From JASLDZ01 sp964244065 (lineage in GTDB: Bacteria > Pseudomonadota > Alphaproteobacteria > Caulobacterales > Caulobacteraceae), in assembly GCA_964244065.1 (NCBI GenBank), contig CAXTHH010000002.1, positions 1-64,000 on the forward strand: DNA of 64,000 nucleotides. The letters are read 5' to 3'. This document shows positions 12,426-21,047 of the stretch, in pieces. Below the pieces are notes generated by a model. It was not told the origin of the DNA. It saw only the letters and a program-made list of their open reading frames with translations, and searched no databases. The number at the start of each line of letters is the position of its first letter. Within the stretch, counting starts at the first letter, position 1. Position numbers and translations under genes: made by a program.

Positions 12426-12742
12426 AGCGGCACGCCGTCCGCATAGGCGGCCTCGTCGATCGATCTGGATCGGGCGTCCGGCGTGATGTCCACGATATCG
12501 ATCTTCTGTTCGCCGAGTCGGCGCTGCAGCAGCAGCCAGAGCCGATCGCTACGCCGCACGCGAAGCCCGCCCCGCCCGATCAGGACGACGTCGGGCTCGG
12601 CAGCCTGGATGTGCAAGTCAATGTCGCCCCCGCGCAGGTGGTCATGCACGCGGCTGCCGAACAACCGCACCACCGCTGCCGGACCATAGATCTCGGTGAC
12701 GGCCTCGCGGATGATCTGGCGCTCCCTGTCCAAGAGCCTCAC
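12422..12742 (-). CDS. MNT-type nucleotidyltransferase, probable MntA-like antitoxin
   Basis: The 106-residue minimal nucleotidyltransferase carries Gly29-Ser30 and Asp40-x-Asp42 (FGSR...GGDIDL) and a third acidic residue at Asp82 (KIDIVDI), so the metal-binding triad is complete. In known MNT/HEPN modules this protein neutralises the HEPN partner by AMPylation. The GTG start at 12740-12742 overlaps the stop of the VOC gene (GTGA); a longer upstream reading runs inside that gene and was rejected. The 60 bases from 12481 are 36/60 G+C, against 46/60 for the 60 bases of gltD from 13321, consistent with acquisition. Confidence 0.85.
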   Translation of the reverse strand: MRLLDRERQIIREAVTEIYGPAAVVRLFGSRVHDHLRGGDIDLHIQAAEPDVVLIGRGGLRVRRSDRLWLLLQRRLGEQKIDIVDITPDARSRSIDEAAYADGVPL

Positions 12743-13125
12743 GCCACGCTCCCTTCCGAATCCGAAGGCCAGCCCACCCGCACCAGCAGGTTGTCCGGCC
12801 CGTTCACGGCGAACTCGTACATGCCCCACTCGCGGTGGCGCAGGACGCCTCCGGGGCGGATGATCAGGTCGTCGACGCGGGCGGCGACCTCGTCCACCTG
12901 CGGCGTGCGGATGAAGACGCCGAAGGGATTGTTCTCAGGCGCCCGCCAGCCTTCCGACGAGGGCTGCAGGTGCAGCTCGCAGCCCCAGCCGCGCAGGATG
13001 CGGTAGCCCTCGTCGCCCCCCTCCTGCGTGAACCCCAGCCGCGCCCAGAACGGCATCGCCCCGTCCAGGTCGTTACAGGGGATGATGGCGAAGGCGCCGA
13101 CGTGAGGCCCGCTCACCGCCGTCAC
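12739..13125 (-). CDS. VOC (glyoxalase/bleomycin-resistance) family protein
   Basis: The 128-residue single-module VOC protein has paired beta-alpha-beta-beta-beta halves: FAIIPCNDLDGAMPFWARLGF opens the first and NNPFGVFIRTPQVDEV the second, ending in YEFAVNGPDNLLVRVGW. Family members bind or detoxify small molecules; the substrate here is unknown and the full metal-ligand set is not evident. GTG start at 13123-13125, overlapping the gltD stop (GTGA); its stop overlaps the MNT start. It is thus the first of three genes wedged between gltD and gltB. Confidence 0.85.
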   Translation of the reverse strand: MTAVSGPHVGAFAIIPCNDLDGAMPFWARLGFTQEGGDEGYRILRGWGCELHLQPSSEGWRAPENNPFGVFIRTPQVDEVAARVDDLIIRPGGVLRHREWGMYEFAVNGPDNLLVRVGWPSDSEGSVA

Positions 13126-14525
13126 TCGGCCGCCAAGAGCGCGGGGCGGTCTTGCAGCCAGCGGTCGATCTCCACCGCGGCGTCCATGCCGTCCTTCACC
13201 GCCCAGACCACCAGGGAGGCGCCGCGCACGATGTCGCCCGCCGCGAACACGCCTTCCAGCGTGGTGGCGAAGCCGCGGCCGGGCGTGCGCACCGCGCCGT
13301 GCGGGGTGACGGCGAGCTCGGGCGCGTCCCAGCCGCCCGGCAGGTTCTCGGCGTCGAAGCCGAGGGCCCCGATCACGAGGTCCGCGTCCAGCCGCTCCAC
13401 CGCGCCCAGCACCGGCTCGGGCGCGCGGCGGCCGCCCGCGTCGGGGGCGCCGAGCCTCATGCGCTGCAGGGTGACGCCCTGCCCGTCCGCGGCGGCGGGG
13501 GCGGCGAGCCAGTCGAACACCACGCCCTCCTCCTCCGCGTGCGCGACCTCGCGCGCGCTGCCCGGCATGTTGGCGCGGTCGCGGCGGTAGGCGCAGGTGA
13601 CGGAGGCGGCGCCCTGGCGCACGGCGGTCCGCACGCAGTCCATGGCCGTGTCGCCGCCGCCCACCACCACCACGCGCTTGCCCGCCGCATCGAGCTCCGC
13701 CGGCGGGGCGCCGTCGCCGAAGCCGGCGCGATTGGAGGCGGTCAGGTAGTCCAGCGCCGCCACGGCCCGGGCGCCGCCCGCCAGCTCGCGCGCCTTATAG
13801 ACGCCGGTGGCCACGAGCACCGCGTCGTGCCGGGCGCGCAGGTCGTCGAAGGCGAGGTCGCGGCCGACGTCGGTGTTGAGGGCGAAGACGACGCCGCCCT
13901 CCTCCAGCCGCCGCACGCGGCGCTCCACCACGACCTTGTCCAGCTTGAAGCCGGGGATCCCGTAGGTGAGCAGGCCGCCCGCCCGGTCGTGCCGGTCGTA
14001 GACGGTCACCGCGTACCCCAGCGCCCGCAGCCGGTCGGCGGCCGACAGCCCCGCCGGGCCGGAGCCGACGATCCCCACCGAGAGGCCGAGCTCGCGCGCG
14101 GGCCGCAGCGGCTCCACCCAGCCCTCCGCCCAGGCCATGTCGGAGAGGTAGGCCTCCACCGCCCCGATGGTGACGGTGCCGAAGCCCGCTTGCTCGACCA
14201 CGCAGGCGCCCTCGCACAGCCTGTCCTGCGGGCAGATGCGGCCGCACACCTCGGGCAGGGTGCTGGTGGCCTGGCTGAGCTCGTAGGCCTCGCGCAGCCG
14301 CCCCTCGGCGGTCAGGCGCAGCCAGTCCGGGATGTCGTTGCCCAGCGGGCACTTGGACTGGCAGAACGGCACGCCGCACTGGCTGCAGCGCGAGGACTGC
14401 GTGCCCGCCTCGGGCGGAGAGAAGCCGGCGTAGATCTCCCCGAAGTCGCGCGCGCGCTCGCCTGCGCCCCGCTTGTGCGGCGTCGCCCGGGGCGTGACGG
14501 CGAACTTGAGCAACAGCTCGTCCAA
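13122..14525 (-). CDS. gltD: Glutamate synthase (NADPH) small subunit
   Basis: GOGAT beta subunit (467 residues) that passes electrons from NADPH to GltB. It has N-terminal iron-sulfur cysteines Cys47, Cys50, Cys55 and Cys59 (RCSQCGVPFCQSKCP) and a second set in CGRICPQDRLCEGAC. An FAD-binding GSGPAGLSAADRL and an NADPH-binding GGGDTAMD follow. Start is TTG at 14523-14525, supported by GGAG nine bases upstream; no closer ATG or GTG exists. It is the first gene of the gltD-VOC-MNT-HEPN-gltB chain. Confidence 0.95.
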   Translation of the reverse strand: MDELLLKFAVTPRATPHKRGAGERARDFGEIYAGFSPPEAGTQSSRCSQCGVPFCQSKCPLGNDIPDWLRLTAEGRLREAYELSQATSTLPEVCGRICPQDRLCEGACVVEQAGFGTVTIGAVEAYLSDMAWAEGWVEPLRPARELGLSVGIVGSGPAGLSAADRLRALGYAVTVYDRHDRAGGLLTYGIPGFKLDKVVVERRVRRLEEGGVVFALNTDVGRDLAFDDLRARHDAVLVATGVYKARELAGGARAVAALDYLTASNRAGFGDGAPPAELDAAGKRVVVVGGGDTAMDCVRTAVRQGAASVTCAYRRDRANMPGSAREVAHAEEEGVVFDWLAAPAAADGQGVTLQRMRLGAPDAGGRRAPEPVLGAVERLDADLVIGALGFDAENLPGGWDAPELAVTPHGAVRTPGRGFATTLEGVFAAGDIVRGASLVVWAVKDGMDAAVEIDRWLQDRPALLAAE

Positions 14526-14623
14526 GGTTGAGCGCTCCGACCCGCGAGGCGGGGGTCCACGCGCCTATACGGCAAGGGTCTGCCCCTGGCACGCCGGTCG
14601 TCCACCTTCGGGACGAGCTGCGT

Positions 14624-15658
14624 TCAGCCGGTGATCTCCGGCTTGAAGCCCGCGCCTCCGCCCGAGTCGGATTGTCCACTCGGTGGAGTGTTGGCGTCGT
14701 GGGCCGCCACCTGGGCGAACTGGCCGCCCGAGCGGAAGCGCCACAGGTAGGTGGGCAGCACCGCCTCGATCGCCGTGGCCTCCACGCCCAGGTCCGCCAG
14801 CCCGGGCAGCGCCGGGTCGGCCACGTTGTCGGCGCGGAGCAGGCGCACCTGGTCGCTGGTGATCGGCGGCGCGAGGGGCAGGAGCTTGGCCTGCAGGTCG
14901 CCCAGACCGCCCAGCAGCCCGGCGATGTTGAACGGGATCGGCAGGATCGGCCGCTTGCGCTGGATGTCGTGGAGCATGATCCGCATCAGCTCGCGGAAGG
15001 TGTACACGCCCGGCCCGCCCAGCTCGTAGGTGCGGCCGTCGGCGTCGCGGCCAGGCTTCATCGCCTCCGCCACCGCCGCGCCCACGTCGCCGGCGTAGAC
15101 GGGCTGGAAGCGGGTGTCCGCGCCCACCACGGGCAGCACGGGCGAGATCGCAGCCATGGCCGCGAAGCGGTTGAAGAACTTGTCCTCCGGCCCGAACACG
15201 ATGGAGGGCCGCAGCACGGTGGCGCTAGGGATGGCCCCGCGCACCCCCGCCTCCCCCTGCGCCTTGGCGCGGGCGTAGGCCGAGGCGCCCTGAGGGTCCG
15301 CCCCGATGGCGGAGACCTGGATGAAGCGCGTCACCCCCCGGGCGGCTGCGGCCTGCGCCAACCGGGTCGCGCCCTGGGCCTGCAGCGCCTCGAAAGTCTG
15401 GCCGCCGCTCTCGAACAGCACCGCGACGAGGTTCACCACCGCCTCGGCCCCGTGCAGCGCCAGCTCCACGCTCTGCGGGTTCGTCAGGTCGGCCTGGGCG
15501 AACTCGATCTGGCCGACCTCGCCCATGACCATCAGCTCGGGGCGGCGACCGGGGCGGCGCGAGGCGACGCGCACGCGCCAGCCGTTGCGCAGCAGGGCGC
15601 GGACCACGTACTTGCCCACGAACCCCGAGCCGCCAAAGACGGTGACCAGCCCCTGCAT
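14624..15658 (-). CDS. Complex I NDUFA9-family NAD(P)-binding protein
   Basis: Atypical short-chain dehydrogenase of 344 residues, similar to NDUFA9-like proteins that accompany respiratory complex I. The Rossmann motif GGSGFVG is at residues 9-15; typical segments are VRVASRRP, QADLTNP, VSAIGADP, and LRPSIVFGPEDKFFNRFA. A redox reaction is not established for the family; a structural or cofactor-binding role is likely. ATG start at 15656-15658. The 203-base gap to the divergent small gene at 15862 probably holds promoters for both, but I see no clear motif. Confidence 0.9.
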   Translation of the reverse strand: MQGLVTVFGGSGFVGKYVVRALLRNGWRVRVASRRPGRRPELMVMGEVGQIEFAQADLTNPQSVELALHGAEAVVNLVAVLFESGGQTFEALQAQGATRLAQAAAARGVTRFIQVSAIGADPQGASAYARAKAQGEAGVRGAIPSATVLRPSIVFGPEDKFFNRFAAMAAISPVLPVVGADTRFQPVYAGDVGAAVAEAMKPGRDADGRTYELGGPGVYTFRELMRIMLHDIQRKRPILPIPFNIAGLLGGLGDLQAKLLPLAPPITSDQVRLLRADNVADPALPGLADLGVEATAIEAVLPTYLWRFRSGGQFAQVAAHDANTPPSGQSDSGGGAGFKPEITG

Positions 15659-15861
15659 GCGCCTGTAACTCCCGGCCGGCCCGTCGGCTGCGCGGCCTTA
15701 GAGGAACCGGCCGCCCCGGGCAACGCGACCCTCCCCCTGGCGCCATCGGTCAGATCACGATCTTTTGTCCTGGCGGGGAGGGCGATACGAGCCACGGTGG
15801 CGCGTTCTCACCTGACGCATCCGGCAAGCCGCCGGGCGATCGGTGGAAGAGGGCGTGGTAG

Positions 15862-16059
15862 ATGGACGTCTTATCCGAGCTCGGCCGCGAGTCGCAGACG
15901 CTCGAGTACATCCTCGACATGATGGGGCAGCTGGCCGCGATGGCCCGCGGCGTGGGCGAGGATGACCTCTCCCTCATGCTGATGGTCACGGCGAACGCGC
16001 GCCGGAAACGCGACGAACGGGTGGCCCGCGCCCGGACGGACGGCGACGCGGGCGACTAG
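15862..16059 (+). CDS. Small protein of unknown function
   Basis: A 65-residue protein not recognised. It has a predicted amphipathic helix (SQTLEYILDMMGQLAAMARG) and a basic-acidic tail of alternating Arg, Asp and Glu. Purine-rich GGAAGAGG precedes the ATG. Its stop overlaps the convergent holA stop by a few bases. Composition looks protein-like rather than antisense noise. Confidence 0.65.
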   Translation: MDVLSELGRESQTLEYILDMMGQLAAMARGVGEDDLSLMLMVTANARRKRDERVARARTDGDAGD

Positions 16060-17105
16060 AGCCCCAGCCGACGCGCCCGCCCGGCCACGGTCATGGCCAG
16101 CCGCTCGGCCAGGAGGGCGTCGGGCGCCCCGGCGCGCTTGCAGGCGCGGTCGGCGTCCAGGATCTCGGGGTGAAGGGCGTCGAGGTCGGGCAGGCGCCAG
16201 CGGGCGAGCTGGCGCAGGAACTCGCGCTCGGCCTTCCAGAACACGCCGGAGCGCTTGGCCGCCTCCGCGGGCGAGAGGCCGCTCGCCTGCAGCACCAGGG
16301 CCCGCCGCAGCTTCTGCGCGTGCGAGGACAGGGCGCGGACCGCGGGCACGCCCGCCTCCCCCTCCGCCGCGGCCCGCCGCAGGGCGGTGAAGGCGGGCAG
16401 CAGCCTGCCGCCGAAGGCGTCGGCGGCGGCCTCGAACAGCGAGGCCTCGGGCTCCACGCCCAGGAACTCGGTCAGCTCGGCGGGGCCGGCCTGGGCGCCC
16501 GAGCCCGGGCCGAGCCACAGGATCAGCCGCTCGATCTCCGCCCGGGCGACGCCGCGCTCCTTGGGCAGGCGGGCGGCGAAGATCTCCATGGCCTCGGCGG
16601 TGAGCGACACGCCGTCGGCCTTGAGCGCCTCGCGCGCCATGCGGGCCACGTCGCCGCCCTCGTCCTCGTACACCGCGATGGCGGCGGCGGCGGGCGAGGC
16701 CTCGGCCGCCTTGCGCAGGGCCGAGCCGCGGTCGAGCGCCTGCGCCTCGACGATCAAAAAGGCGTCGGGGTTGTAGCCGCCCTCGGCGTGCAGCTTCAGC
16801 GCCTCGGCGGCGAGCTTCTCCGCGCCCGCCTTGCCCTCCAGCCGCACGCGCACGAGGCGACGGCCGCCGAGCATGGACAGGGCGGCCAGCTCGTCGGGCA
16901 GGCGGGCGGGGTCGCCGTCGAGGTCGGTCTCGGAGAGGTGGGCGGTGTCGAACGGGTCGTCCGGCCGTTCCACGATCCGGCGGGCCAGGGCGTCGGCCCG
17001 CTCGCGCACCCCGCCCCGGTCGCGGCCGTGGATCAGGGCGGCGCGGACGCCTGGCGGAGGCTGGCTGAGGAAGCGGTCGACCTCGGGCCGCTTCGCCAGG
17101 ATCAT
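16056..17105 (-). CDS. holA: DNA polymerase III subunit delta
   Basis: Delta subunit of the clamp loader, which opens the beta sliding clamp. The 349-residue product starts MILAKRPEVDRFL and shows family segments ALIHGRDRG, DPFDTAHLSETDLDGDPARL, and SMLGGRRLVRVRLEG, then a helical C-terminal collar domain with FWKAEREFLRQLARW. It lies immediately downstream of lptE on the same strand (3 bases between), as in many alphaproteobacteria. Confidence 0.95.
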   Translation of the reverse strand: MILAKRPEVDRFLSQPPPGVRAALIHGRDRGGVRERADALARRIVERPDDPFDTAHLSETDLDGDPARLPDELAALSMLGGRRLVRVRLEGKAGAEKLAAEALKLHAEGGYNPDAFLIVEAQALDRGSALRKAAEASPAAAAIAVYEDEGGDVARMAREALKADGVSLTAEAMEIFAARLPKERGVARAEIERLILWLGPGSGAQAGPAELTEFLGVEPEASLFEAAADAFGGRLLPAFTALRRAAAEGEAGVPAVRALSSHAQKLRRALVLQASGLSPAEAAKRSGVFWKAEREFLRQLARWRLPDLDALHPEILDADRACKRAGAPDALLAERLAMTVAGRARRLGL

Positions 17106-17108
17106 GGC

Positions 17109-17591
17109 TCAGCCCGCCTTCGGGTGCGCGGCCAGCCAGCGGGCCACGTCCTGCCGCACGCGGACGGAGGCCTCGCGCGCGGCGCGCTCCACCCCGTCCT
17201 GCTGCGCGGCGACGCCGGCGTAGGGCGGGTCGGCGGAGGCGTAGGAGATGCGCACGGGCGTCACGCCCTGCGTCAGGGTGGCGCCCGTGCCCGCGTCCAG
17301 CAGCGTCCAGCGCACCGTCAGCGCGATCTCGTAGCGGCTGGCCACGTTGTTGATACGCACCCCCAGCGGGAAGCGGTTCTCGCTCACGTCGAGCGACAGG
17401 CGGTAGAGGGGGGCCGCGCCCCGGTCGCGCCCGAACTCGTCGTCGAGCTGCTGGCGCAGGAAGTAGCCGGTGCGCGAGTGATCGGCCGTCTCGATCGCCA
17501 CGGCGCGCAGCGAGGTCCCGATCGGCCCCTCCGCGTACAGCGGCGTGAACCCGCAGCCGGCGAGCAGCGGCAGGAGAACCGCGCCCAACAT
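17109..17591 (-). CDS. lptE: LPS assembly lipoprotein LptE
   Basis: Outer-membrane lipoprotein that plugs and assists LptD in LPS export. The 160-residue precursor has a very short signal with lipobox LLAGC (lipidated Cys13) followed by GFTPLY, the common alphaproteobacterial LptE start. Later segments RYEIALTVRWTLLD and a helical C-terminus fit the family. The ATG at 17589-17591 lies directly beside a palindromic repeat, and I see no good Shine-Dalgarno. Lies between leuS and holA. Confidence 0.88.
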   Translation of the reverse strand: MLGAVLLPLLAGCGFTPLYAEGPIGTSLRAVAIETADHSRTGYFLRQQLDDEFGRDRGAAPLYRLSLDVSENRFPLGVRINNVASRYEIALTVRWTLLDAGTGATLTQGVTPVRISYASADPPYAGVAAQQDGVERAAREASVRVRQDVARWLAAHPKAG

Positions 17592-17597
17592 CGAACG

Positions 17598-17685
17598 ACC
17601 CGCTCGTCCCCGCGAAGGCGGGGACCTCCGGGCGCTCGGGCGCCGCTCCGGCAAGAGATCCCCGCCTTCGCGGGGATGAGCGGGT
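17598..17685. repeat. Palindromic repeat of the CCCCGCGAAGGCGGGG type
   Basis: Two hairpins, TCCCCGCGAAGGCGGGGA and TCCCCGCCTTCGCGGGGA, lie in inverted orientation and are bounded by ACCCGCTC and its inverse GAGCGGGT. The whole 88 bases therefore form one long palindrome. It occupies the leuS-lptE spacer and ends 7 bases before the lptE start codon, so it must be in the lptE leader transcript. Confidence 0.85.
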
Positions 17686-17701
17686 GATCTGGGGGGAAGG
17701 G

Positions 17702-20266
17702 TCACGCGGCCCGGGCCACGATGTTGACGATGCGGTCCTTGACCACGATCACCTTGGCCACGGTCAGGCCCTCCAGGTGGCGCGCCACCTCGGCGTCGGC
17801 GAGCGCCAGGCCGCGCACCGTCTCCTCGTCCGCGCCCAGCGGCGCGCGCACCTCGGTGCGGCGCTTGCCGTTGATCTGCACGGGCAGCACGGCCTCCTCG
17901 TCGCGGGCGAGCGCGGGGTCGTAGGCGGGCCAGGGCGCGTCGACGACCATGCCCTCCCCGCCCAGCCGCTCCCACGCCGCCTCGGCCAGGTGGGGCGTGA
18001 AGGGCGAGATCAGCACGGCGAACGCGCGCAGGGCCTCGGCGCGGGCGGCGGCGTCGGCCGCCCCCGCCTCGCGGTCGCGGCGCAGGGTGTTCAGGAAGGC
18101 GTAGAATTGGGCGATGACCGCGTTGAACTTGAGCTGGTCCAGCCCCTCGCCCGCCGCCTTGATCAGCTTGTGCGTGGCGCGCCGCAGCTCGGCGGAGCCC
18201 GCCTGCGAACCGCCGGCCGGAGGCTCCGCGTCCACCTCGGCCCAGACGCGGCCGATGAAGCGGTGGCTGCCCTCCACGCCCGACTCCGTCCACTGCACGT
18301 CGCGCTCCGGCGGGCTGTCGGAGAGGACGAACAGGCGGGCGGCGTCCACGCCGTAGCGCGCGAAGATGTCGCTCGGCGCCACCGTGTTGCGCTTGGACTT
18401 GGACATCTTCTCCACGCTGCCGGTCTCGACGGGCTGGCCGGTGGCGGCCTCCACCTGGCGGCCGTCGCGCAGCTGCACCTCGGCGGGGGTGAGCCAGCGT
18501 TCGTCGGCGGCGCGATAGGTCTCGTGCGTGACCATGCCCTGGGTGAACAGGCCGGCGAACGGCTCCTCCACCGAGAGCCTGCCGGCGTCGGACAGGGCGC
18601 GGGTGACGAACCGCGCGTACAGCAGGTGCAGCACCGCGTGCTCGACCCCGCCGATGTACTGGTCCACGGGCAGCCAGCGGTCGGCCGCCGCCGTGTTCAC
18701 CGGCTCGACCGCGGTCGGGTCGGTGAAGCGGGCGAAGTACCAGGAGCTGTCCACGAAGGTGTCCAGCGTGTCCGTCTCGCGCTCCGCCGCCCCGCCGCAG
18801 CCCGGGCAGCTCACGTGCCGCCAGGTCGGGTGGCGCAGCAGCGGGTTGCCCGGACGGTCGAAGGTCACGTCCTCCGGCAGCACCACCGGCAACTGGTCGG
18901 CGGGGACGGGCAGCGCCCCGCACGCCGGGCAGTGGACGATCGGGATGGGGCAGCCCCAATATCGCTGGCGCGAGACGCCCCAGTCGCGCAGCCGGTAGAC
19001 GGTGGCGCCCTGGCCCTGGCCGAGCGCCTCGATCCGGCGCACCGCCTCGGCCTTGGCGGCCTCGATCTCGAGCCCGTCCAGGAAGTCGGAGCGGAAGATG
19101 CGCCCCGGGCCGGTGTAGGCCTCATGTTCCACGTGGAACGTGTCGGGAACGGCGCTCGCGGGCAGCACCACCTCCCGCACCGGCAGGTCGTACTTGCGCG
19201 CGAAGTCCAGGTCGCGCTGGTCGTGCGCGGGGCAGCCGAAGATCGCCCCCGTGCCGTAATCCATCAGCACGAAGTTCGCGATCCACACGGGCAGCTCGGC
19301 CCCCGTGAACGGGTGCAGCACGCGCACGCCCGTGTCGCGGCCGAGCTTCTCGCCCGCCTCGATCTCCGCCTCGCTGGTGCCGCCGCGGCGCGCCTCGGCG
19401 ATGAAGTCGGCGACCGCAGGCTCGGCGGCGGCGAGCGCCTGCGCCAGCGGGTGGTCGGGCGCGACCGCCAGGAAGCTCGCGCCGAACAGGGTGTCGGGCC
19501 GGGTGGTGTAGACCTCCAGCCCCTCGGCCGCCGCGCCCGCGGGCGGCGCGCCCGCCCAGCGGAAGCTCATGCGCAGGCCGGTGGAGCGGCCGATCCAGTT
19601 CTCCTGCATCAGCCGCACCTTGTCGGGCCAGCGGTCGAGCGTTTTCAGCCCGTCGATCAGCCGGTCGGCGTAGTCGGTGATGCGCAGGAACCACTGGGTG
19701 AGCTTGCGCTTCTCGACCGGCGCGCCGGAGCGCCAGCCGCGCCCGTCGATCACCTGCTCGTTGGCCAGCACGGTGTTGTCCACCGGGTCCCAGTTGACCG
19801 TGGCCTCCTTGCGATCGACCAAGCCGCGCTGGAAGAACTCCAGGAAGATGGCCTGCTGGCGGCCGTAGTAGGCCGGGTCGCAGGTGGCGAACTCGCGCTC
19901 CCAGTCGATGGAGAGGCCGAGGGTCTGCAGCTCGGCGCGCATGGCGTCGATGTTTGCGTAAGTCCACGCCCTGGGGTGGACGCCGCGCTCCATGGCGGCG
20001 TTCTCCGCCGGCATGCCGAAGGCGTCCCAGCCCATGGGGTGCAGCACGGCGTGGCCGGTGGCGCGCTTGTGGCGGGCGACCACGTCGCCCATGGCGTAGT
20101 TGCGCACGTGGCCCATGTGGATCGCCCCCGACGGATACGGGAACATCTCCAGCACGTAGGCCTTGGGCCGCGGGTCGTCGGCCGGCGGCGTGCGGAAGGC
20201 GTTCGCGGCCGCCCAGGCGGCGCGGCGGCGCGGCTCCTCCGTCTTGGGATCGTATCGCGTCGCCAC
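17702..20266 (-). CDS. leuS: Leucyl-tRNA synthetase
   Basis: Class-I aminoacyl-tRNA synthetase charging tRNA-Leu; cytoplasmic. The 854-residue product is normal in size. It has the HIGH-type motif His50-Met-Gly-His53 (SGAIHMGHVRNY), an editing insertion, zinc-type cysteine pairs (HCPACGALP and CPGCGG) and the KMSKS loop at residues 620-624. Start is GTG at 20264-20266, giving VATRYDPK; a longer upstream reading overlaps the DUF3576 gene and was not used. It is 5 bases downstream of the DUF3576 stop, suggesting an operon DUF3576-leuS-lptE-holA. Confidence 0.97.
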   Translation of the reverse strand: MATRYDPKTEEPRRRAAWAAANAFRTPPADDPRPKAYVLEMFPYPSGAIHMGHVRNYAMGDVVARHKRATGHAVLHPMGWDAFGMPAENAAMERGVHPRAWTYANIDAMRAELQTLGLSIDWEREFATCDPAYYGRQQAIFLEFFQRGLVDRKEATVNWDPVDNTVLANEQVIDGRGWRSGAPVEKRKLTQWFLRITDYADRLIDGLKTLDRWPDKVRLMQENWIGRSTGLRMSFRWAGAPPAGAAAEGLEVYTTRPDTLFGASFLAVAPDHPLAQALAAAEPAVADFIAEARRGGTSEAEIEAGEKLGRDTGVRVLHPFTGAELPVWIANFVLMDYGTGAIFGCPAHDQRDLDFARKYDLPVREVVLPASAVPDTFHVEHEAYTGPGRIFRSDFLDGLEIEAAKAEAVRRIEALGQGQGATVYRLRDWGVSRQRYWGCPIPIVHCPACGALPVPADQLPVVLPEDVTFDRPGNPLLRHPTWRHVSCPGCGGAAERETDTLDTFVDSSWYFARFTDPTAVEPVNTAAADRWLPVDQYIGGVEHAVLHLLYARFVTRALSDAGRLSVEEPFAGLFTQGMVTHETYRAADERWLTPAEVQLRDGRQVEAATGQPVETGSVEKMSKSKRNTVAPSDIFARYGVDAARLFVLSDSPPERDVQWTESGVEGSHRFIGRVWAEVDAEPPAGGSQAGSAELRRATHKLIKAAGEGLDQLKFNAVIAQFYAFLNTLRRDREAGAADAAARAEALRAFAVLISPFTPHLAEAAWERLGGEGMVVDAPWPAYDPALARDEEAVLPVQINGKRRTEVRAPLGADEETVRGLALADAEVARHLEGLTVAKVIVVKDRIVNIVARAA

Positions 20267-20271
20267 GGGCC

Positions 20272-20742
20272 TCAGCCCGCCGGGGTGGACAGCCGGACCT
20301 GGCGGGCGCGCGTCAGAATGGCGTTCTCGAAGTCGATGGAGGTCTGCGGCGTGACGGCCGCGTCGGTCCACTGCCCGTCCGCGCCCTTGACCTGCTTGAA
20401 GACGCTCACGTTCAGGCCGTCGGCCCGCAGGCGGGTGTCCAGGATGTAGACGGTGACCTTGAAGCGCTCGTCCAGCTTCTCGGGGTTGATGTACCAGTCG
20501 GTGAGCACCACGCCGCCGTAGGGGTCGGCGCTGGCCAGGGGCATGAAGGCCAGGGTGTCGAGCGTGGCGCGCCACAGGTAAGCGTTCACGCCGATGCCGG
20601 GAGCGGGGGCCGCGGCCGCCCGGCCGCCGCCGGGGATGCGCAGCCCATTGGAGCGCGAGCGACCACCGGCGCACGCCGCCGCGGTGAGCGCCAGCGCCGT
20701 CACCGCCGCGACGCGGACGGGACCCCTACCAAGACCGATCAT
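20272..20742 (-). CDS. DUF3576 domain lipoprotein
   Basis: Predicted 156-residue lipoprotein of unknown function: signal peptide with lipobox LTAAAC (Cys24), then the DUF3576 core with GIGVNAYLWRATLDTLAFMP, ADPYGGVVLTDWY and RFKVTVYILDTRLRADGLNV. The family is common in alphaproteobacteria next to leuS and lptE, suggesting an envelope role. I chose the ATG at 20740-20742 because it directly precedes the signal peptide; the longer frame upstream is Arg/Pro-rich and implausible. Confidence 0.88.
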   Translation of the reverse strand: MIGLGRGPVRVAAVTALALTAAACAGGRSRSNGLRIPGGGRAAAAPAPGIGVNAYLWRATLDTLAFMPLASADPYGGVVLTDWYINPEKLDERFKVTVYILDTRLRADGLNVSVFKQVKGADGQWTDAAVTPQTSIDFENAILTRARQVRLSTPAG

Positions 20743-21047
20743 CAACCGCTCCGCTCCTGGCCGGACGCCCGCGGGCCGTCTCGGGCCCCGGGCGGGCGCC
20801 GGCGTGCGCCCCCTCCCCCTTTCGCGGCCTGGTGTGGGCCGGAACGGCGAACGGCGTGCATAGCAAAGGGCCAAGCGCGCCCCAAGCGGGATTCGACGTG
20901 GCGAGAAGGGCACAGGCGCGCAGGTCCGTCACGCCGCCTGGCGCCTGAATCGGAGTCGTGCGTTGACGCGACGGACCCCGGCGGCTTTGGATCGCGGTCG
21001 GGATGTCGGCGCCTATATGCAGGGCGCAGCAGGGGCGGAACGGACGA
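20743..21047. other. Divergent intergenic region, DUF3576 / NtrZ-like
   Basis: About 305 bases with no supportable gene. It must carry the promoter of the DUF3576-leuS-lptE-holA operon on one strand and that of the NtrZ-like gene on the other. Apart from one promoter-like element on the plus strand (listed separately), I see no hairpin or repeat. Confidence 0.6.
20963..20993 (+). promoter_or_regulatory. Candidate housekeeping promoter for the NtrZ-like gene
   Basis: TTGACGC at 20963-20969, then a 14-base spacer and GCTTTGGATC at 20984-20993. This resembles the Caulobacter sigma-73 pattern (TTGACGS, 10-14 bases, GCTANAWC), with an imperfect -10. It lies about 55 bases before the start codon. 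Inferred from motif only. Confidence 0.4.

Noticed and set aside
12743..12829. Longer N-terminus for the MNT protein
   Set aside because: The extra residues overlap the VOC gene and are not protein-like; GTG at 12742 gives a normal minimal MNT.
17109..18959. 616-codon frame suggesting a fusion of lptE with upstream sequence
   Set aside because: Upstream part is an out-of-frame reading of leuS and the palindromic repeat; the lipoprotein signal starts at 17591.
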